NCBI RefSeq assembly: GCF_016702655.1
Contig: NZ_JADJDO010000039.1
Coordinates: 124,001 to 188,000 of the forward strand
Source: Ideonella sp.
Lineage (GTDB): Bacteria; Pseudomonadota; Gammaproteobacteria; Burkholderiales; Burkholderiaceae_C
DNA: 64,000 bases
Reading direction: 5' to 3'
The position numbers and the translations under genes are program-made. The notes below the pieces were generated by a model, which searched no databases, was not told where the DNA came from, and worked only from the letters and a program-made list of their open reading frames with translations. Numbering within the stretch: the first letter of the stretch is position 1; each line of letters starts with the position of its first letter. Below, one piece after another: positions 61,457 through 64,000 of this stretch.

Positions 61457-62431
61457 TCAGCGCCGCTCGACGATGATCGGCGAGAGTTCCAGCGATGCGC
61501 GCACGAGTTGCAGCGCCTTGCCGGCCGCGGAGCGGGTCGGGTAAGGGCCGGCCTGCAAGCGGTGCACCGAGGCCTCGTTGAAGACCGTCATCAGCGGCGC
61601 GAGCCAGTCGAGCTCGGTCGCGATGTGGCGCTGGAAGGCCTCTGCACCCTGGCGATCCCGAAACGCACCAAGCTGTAGCCAGTAGCCGCGCCCGGCGGCG
61701 GTGTAGGCACGGCGCGGGATGCCGGCCGGCGGCGGCGCGGGACTGGTCTCGGCAAGCGCCACCGGTGCCAGCGGCGCCGTGACGGGCACCGATTCGGCGG
61801 GCGCCGCTGCAGACGCCGTGCCCGGCGCAGCGCTCGCGACTTGCGTGTCGGGCGCCGGCCTGCGCCAGGCGCCGCTGCGGATCTGCTCAGCCGTGATGCG
61901 TTCGAGCTCGACCGGCGCCACGCCGCGCAGCAGGTCGAGCTTCAAGGCCGCGGTGTAGCTCAGGTCGACGATGCGCCCGGCGTGGAAGGGCCCGCGGTCG
62001 TTGACGCGCACGATCACCTCGCGTCCGTTGGCCGGATTGCGCACGCGCGCATAGCTCGGGATCGGCAGCGTCGGGTGTGCGGCCGTCATCTCGTACATGT
62101 TGTAGACCTCGCCGCTCGCGGTGCGCCGGCCGTGGAACTTGCGCCCGTACCACGACGCCAGGCCGCGCTCGGCGACGGCACGGTCGTCGGTGATCGGCAC
62201 GTAGTCGCGCCCAAAGACCTCGTAGGGCTTGTTCGGCCCGCCGCTGCGCACAGGCTCGACGCGCGGCTCGGCGTCGGGCACCTGGTCCAGGTCGGGCGGC
62301 GGATTCGCGTCCGCGCCGTCGCGCTCGGCGCTCGGCGCAGGGCCCGGGCGTGGCGCGACCGCAGGCGGCGCGGATGCGCAGGCCGCCAGCAACGCCACGA
62401 GTGCGGCAACGGTCAGGGTGCGCGCCGACTG
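61457..62431 (-). CDS. rlpA: RlpA-like septal lytic transglycosylase with SPOR domain, start unresolved
   Basis: Lipoprotein with a double-psi beta-barrel (GLASWYGRKFHGRRTASGEV, then VIVRVNDRGPFHAGRIVDLS with the catalytic Asp) and a C-terminal SPOR domain (YWLQLGAFRDRQGAEAFQRH) that binds denuded septal glycan. The signal-like SARTLTVAALVALLAACAS with lipobox is present, but no ATG precedes it. In-frame codons upstream lie within the tRNA gene (an ATG at 62491 is inside the tRNA D arm). Candidates are CTG at 62416 or a start lost by sequence change. The coordinate used is the first codon overlapping the tRNA 3' end, so treat the 5' end as approximate. Confidence 0.85.
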   Translation of the reverse strand, partial: QSARTLTVAALVALLAACASAPPAVAPRPGPAPSAERDGADANPPPDLDQVPDAEPRVEPVRSGGPNKPYEVFGRDYVPITDDRAVAERGLASWYGRKFHGRRTASGEVYNMYEMTAAHPTLPIPSYARVRNPANGREVIVRVNDRGPFHAGRIVDLSYTAALKLDLLRGVAPVELERITAEQIRSGAWRRPAPDTQVASAAPGTASAAAPAESVPVTAPLAPVALAETSPAPPPAGIPRRAYTAAGRGYWLQLGAFRDRQGAEAFQRHIATELDWLAPLMTVFNEASVHRLQAGPYPTRSAAGKALQLVRASLELSPIIVERR

Positions 62432-62505
62432 GCGCGCCTGGCTGGGATCGAACCAGCAACCCCTGCCTTCGGAGGGCAGTACTCTATCCATTGAGCTACA
62501 GGCGC
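62430..62505 (-). tRNA. tRNA-Arg (anticodon CCG)
   Basis: Cloverleaf read from the minus strand: acceptor GCGCCTG / CAGGCGC; D arm GCTCAATGGATAGAGT; anticodon stem CTGCC / GGCAG with loop CTCCGAA giving anticodon CCG, which reads CGG; T arm GCTGG / CCAGC with loop TTCGATC. Discriminator G and an encoded CCA end at 62430. The 76-nt length is normal. CGG is a plausible arginine codon in this GC-rich genome. The gene directly abuts rlpA. Confidence 0.95.
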
Positions 62506-62590
62506 GTGAGAGGGCGATTCTAGTCGCCCCTCGCGGCGCCGGCGGCGGCTTGCCTACAATGCGCGCCCCGCCGCCTGCCACGCGTCCGCC

Positions 62591-63892
62591 ATGCCAGCCT
62601 ACTGCGCGATCGACTTCGGTACCTCCAACTCGGCGATCGCGATCCCGGCCGGTGGTGGCGCGACGCGGCTCGTGCCGCTCGAGGACGGCCAGCGCACGAT
62701 GCCGACGGCGGTCTTCTACGCCCCCGAAGGCCCGATGGCCACGACGCGGTCCTACGGGCGGGCGGCGATCGCGGCCTATGTCGACGGCGTCGAGGGCCGG
62801 CTGATGCGCTCGATGAAGAGCATCCTCGGCTCCGACCTCGTGGAGCGCAGCACCGACATCGGCGGCGGCCACGCGGTGAAGTATTTCGATGTCGTCGCCG
62901 GCTACCTGCTGCGCCTGAAGCGCCTCGCCGAGGCCGAGCTCGGTGCGCCGATCGCGCGCGCGGTGCTCGGCCGGCCGGTGTTCTTCGTCGACGACGACCC
63001 GGCGCGCGACGCCAAGGCGCAGGTCGTGCTCGACGCGGCGGCACGCGCGGCCGGGTTCACCGAGACGAGCTTCCAGTACGAGCCCATCGCCGCCGCCTTC
63101 GACTACGAGCAGACGGTGTCGCGCGAGCAGGTCGTGCTGGTGTGCGACATCGGCGGTGGCACGTCCGACTTCTCGGTCGTACGCGTCGGGCCGCAGCGCT
63201 TGCGCCGCCTCGAGCGCAAGGACGACATCCTCGCCAACCACGGCGTGCATGTCGCGGGTACCGATTTCGACCGCCGCATCGAGCTCGAGCGCATGCTGGG
63301 CGAGTTCGGCTACCGCAGCCTCGGCCCGGCGCTGCCGGGCGCGGCGCCGCGCGAGGTGCCCAGCGGCGTGTACTTCGACCTCGCGACCTGGCACTTGATC
63401 AACACCGTCTACAGCCCGCAGCGCGTTGCCGAGCTGCGCGCGATGCGCGCCTTCTATGCCGATGCGCGCCAGCACCGGCGCCTGATGGCCGTGCTCGACC
63501 AGCACCTCGGCCACGATCTGCTCGCGCGCGCCGAGGCAGCCAAGATCGCGGTCGCTGGCGGGGCCGCGGCGCGCATCGACCTGACGCCGGTCGAGGCGGG
63601 CCTGGCGCTGACGCTGACCGAGGTGCAGGCGGTCGAGGCGATCGCAGCCGATCTCGAACGCATCGTCGCTGCGGCCGAGCGCACGGTGGCCGACGCCGGC
63701 CTCGCGCCGCAGGGCATTGCGGCGCTGTACTTCACCGGCGGCTCGACCGGCCTGCGCCAGCTCGGCGTACGGTTGCAGGCGCAGTTCCCGGCCGCGCGCG
63801 CGGTGGCCGGCGACCGTTTCGCGAGCGTGGCCAGCGGCCTCGGTCTGCACGCGGCGCGCCGCTACGGCGGCGCTTCAGCGGCGCTTCGGTGA
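62591..63892 (+). CDS. Hsp70-family protein (YegD-like)
   Basis: A 433-aa actin-fold ATPase related to the Hsp70 nucleotide-binding domain but without a substrate-binding domain, like E. coli YegD. Phosphate 1 loop CAIDFGTSNSAIAIPAGG; ARAVLGRPVFFVDD; adenosine/phosphate 2 loop VVLVCDIGGGTSDFSVVRVG; and the late ALYFTGGSTGLRQLGVRL. Role unknown; likely a chaperone-like ATPase. The ATG at 62591 lies 85 nt from the divergent tRNA. Its 3' end overlaps a convergent gene by 18 nt. Confidence 0.92.
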   Translation: MPAYCAIDFGTSNSAIAIPAGGGATRLVPLEDGQRTMPTAVFYAPEGPMATTRSYGRAAIAAYVDGVEGRLMRSMKSILGSDLVERSTDIGGGHAVKYFDVVAGYLLRLKRLAEAELGAPIARAVLGRPVFFVDDDPARDAKAQVVLDAAARAAGFTETSFQYEPIAAAFDYEQTVSREQVVLVCDIGGGTSDFSVVRVGPQRLRRLERKDDILANHGVHVAGTDFDRRIELERMLGEFGYRSLGPALPGAAPREVPSGVYFDLATWHLINTVYSPQRVAELRAMRAFYADARQHRRLMAVLDQHLGHDLLARAEAAKIAVAGGAAARIDLTPVEAGLALTLTEVQAVEAIAADLERIVAAAERTVADAGLAPQGIAALYFTGGSTGLRQLGVRLQAQFPAARAVAGDRFASVASGLGLHAARRYGGASAALR

Positions 63893-64000
63893 GGTCGGTC
63901 GCGCCGGCCGCGGACGCGACAGGTCGGCGATCAGCAGCGTTGCGCGCACGAGCTCTTCGACCGCCTGCGCCAGGTCGGCCGGCGGCTCCAGGGTCTCGAT
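63875..64000 (-). CDS. C-terminal end of an unidentified protein
   Basis: The last 41 codons of a minus-strand gene that continues past the window: IETLEPPADLAQAVEELVRA, then TLLIADLSRPRPARPTSP. The single amphipathic helix and basic tail do not identify a family. Coding is supported by an open frame with plausible codon use; it overlaps the Hsp70 gene's 3' end by 18 nt. Confidence 0.45.
   Translation of the reverse strand: METLEPPADLAQAVEELVRATLLIADLSRPRPARPTSPKRR

Noticed and set aside
62430..62505. att site of an integrated element at tRNA-Arg
   Set aside because: No integrase gene and no second copy of the tRNA 3' end noticed in the window; kept only as a question about the rlpA start.
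1..64000. Insertion sequences or prophage genes
   Set aside because: No transposase, integrase or phage structural motif was seen.

Overview
The window reads as a chromosomal segment of a high-GC betaproteobacterium, most likely Burkholderiales. The evidence is: roughly 68-70% G+C by eye; the ilvE - CHCC zinc finger - waaF order; GTG starts; PF04392-type ABC substrate-binding proteins; and the midA - SDR - folB - ttcA order. It carries about 60 protein genes and one tRNA, mostly housekeeping or catabolic, with one clear accessory island.

Layout. 1-9.2 kb: ilvE (cut by the window edge), LPS heptosyltransferase, a PAS histidine kinase with a LuxR-type regulator, secreted amidase, purU, an NTF2-like protein and a frameshifted YheT hydrolase. 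9.2-14.5 kb: cytochrome c5, glutathione transferase, a large thioredoxin-fold periplasmic protein, a PD-(D/E)xK-like protein, DUF427 and DNA glycosylase Tag. 14.57-22.62 kb (minus strand): a four-gene defence operon, type III-like Mod, then an ABC/OLD-like ATPase, then a 175-aa protein, then the Res helicase-nuclease. All junctions are overlapping or 2 nt apart. The Mod reading frame is broken three times. 22.71-23.70 kb: an extraordinary, nearly T-free G/C homopolymer block, probably an assembly artefact. 23.7-28.4 kb: EamA exporter, CoA transferase, fumarylacetoacetate hydrolase, Lrp regulator and an ornithine-cyclodeaminase-family enzyme. 28.5-30.8 kb: a DUF4160/DUF2442 pair, a 5'-truncated ABC substrate-binding gene ending in a second G-rich patch, and a polyphosphate-glucokinase-like ROK kinase. 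31-37.7 kb: acyl-CoA ligase and an ocd-putA pair (ornithine to proline to glutamate). 38.3-43.6 kb: aldo/keto reductase, a complete ABC substrate-binding protein, argC, a ParE-like remnant, an adenylate/guanylate cyclase and a GST. 43.8-49 kb: katG-dps, cca, a membrane zinc-ribbon protein and a truncated DUF4143-type ATPase. 49-55.5 kb: midA, pteridine-reductase-like SDR, folB, ttcA, two lipoproteins and glmU. 55.5-61.5 kb: an ArsR-regulated RND efflux / thioredoxin / CMD operon with a clear palindromic operator. 61.5-64 kb: rlpA abutting tRNA-Arg(CCG), a YegD-like Hsp70 protein and the 3' end of one more gene.

Quality caveat. Four G-rich patches, all G-rich on the + strand, sit at or next to truncated genes. 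At least five other single-base frame disruptions are visible (YheT, Mod three times, cyclase 3' end, possibly the LuxR 3' end). Some apparent pseudogenes may therefore be consensus errors, and read-level checking matters more than usual here. The most interesting biology is the Mod-ATPase-small protein-Res operon, which looks like a type III restriction system carrying an embedded ATPase/effector-like pair.
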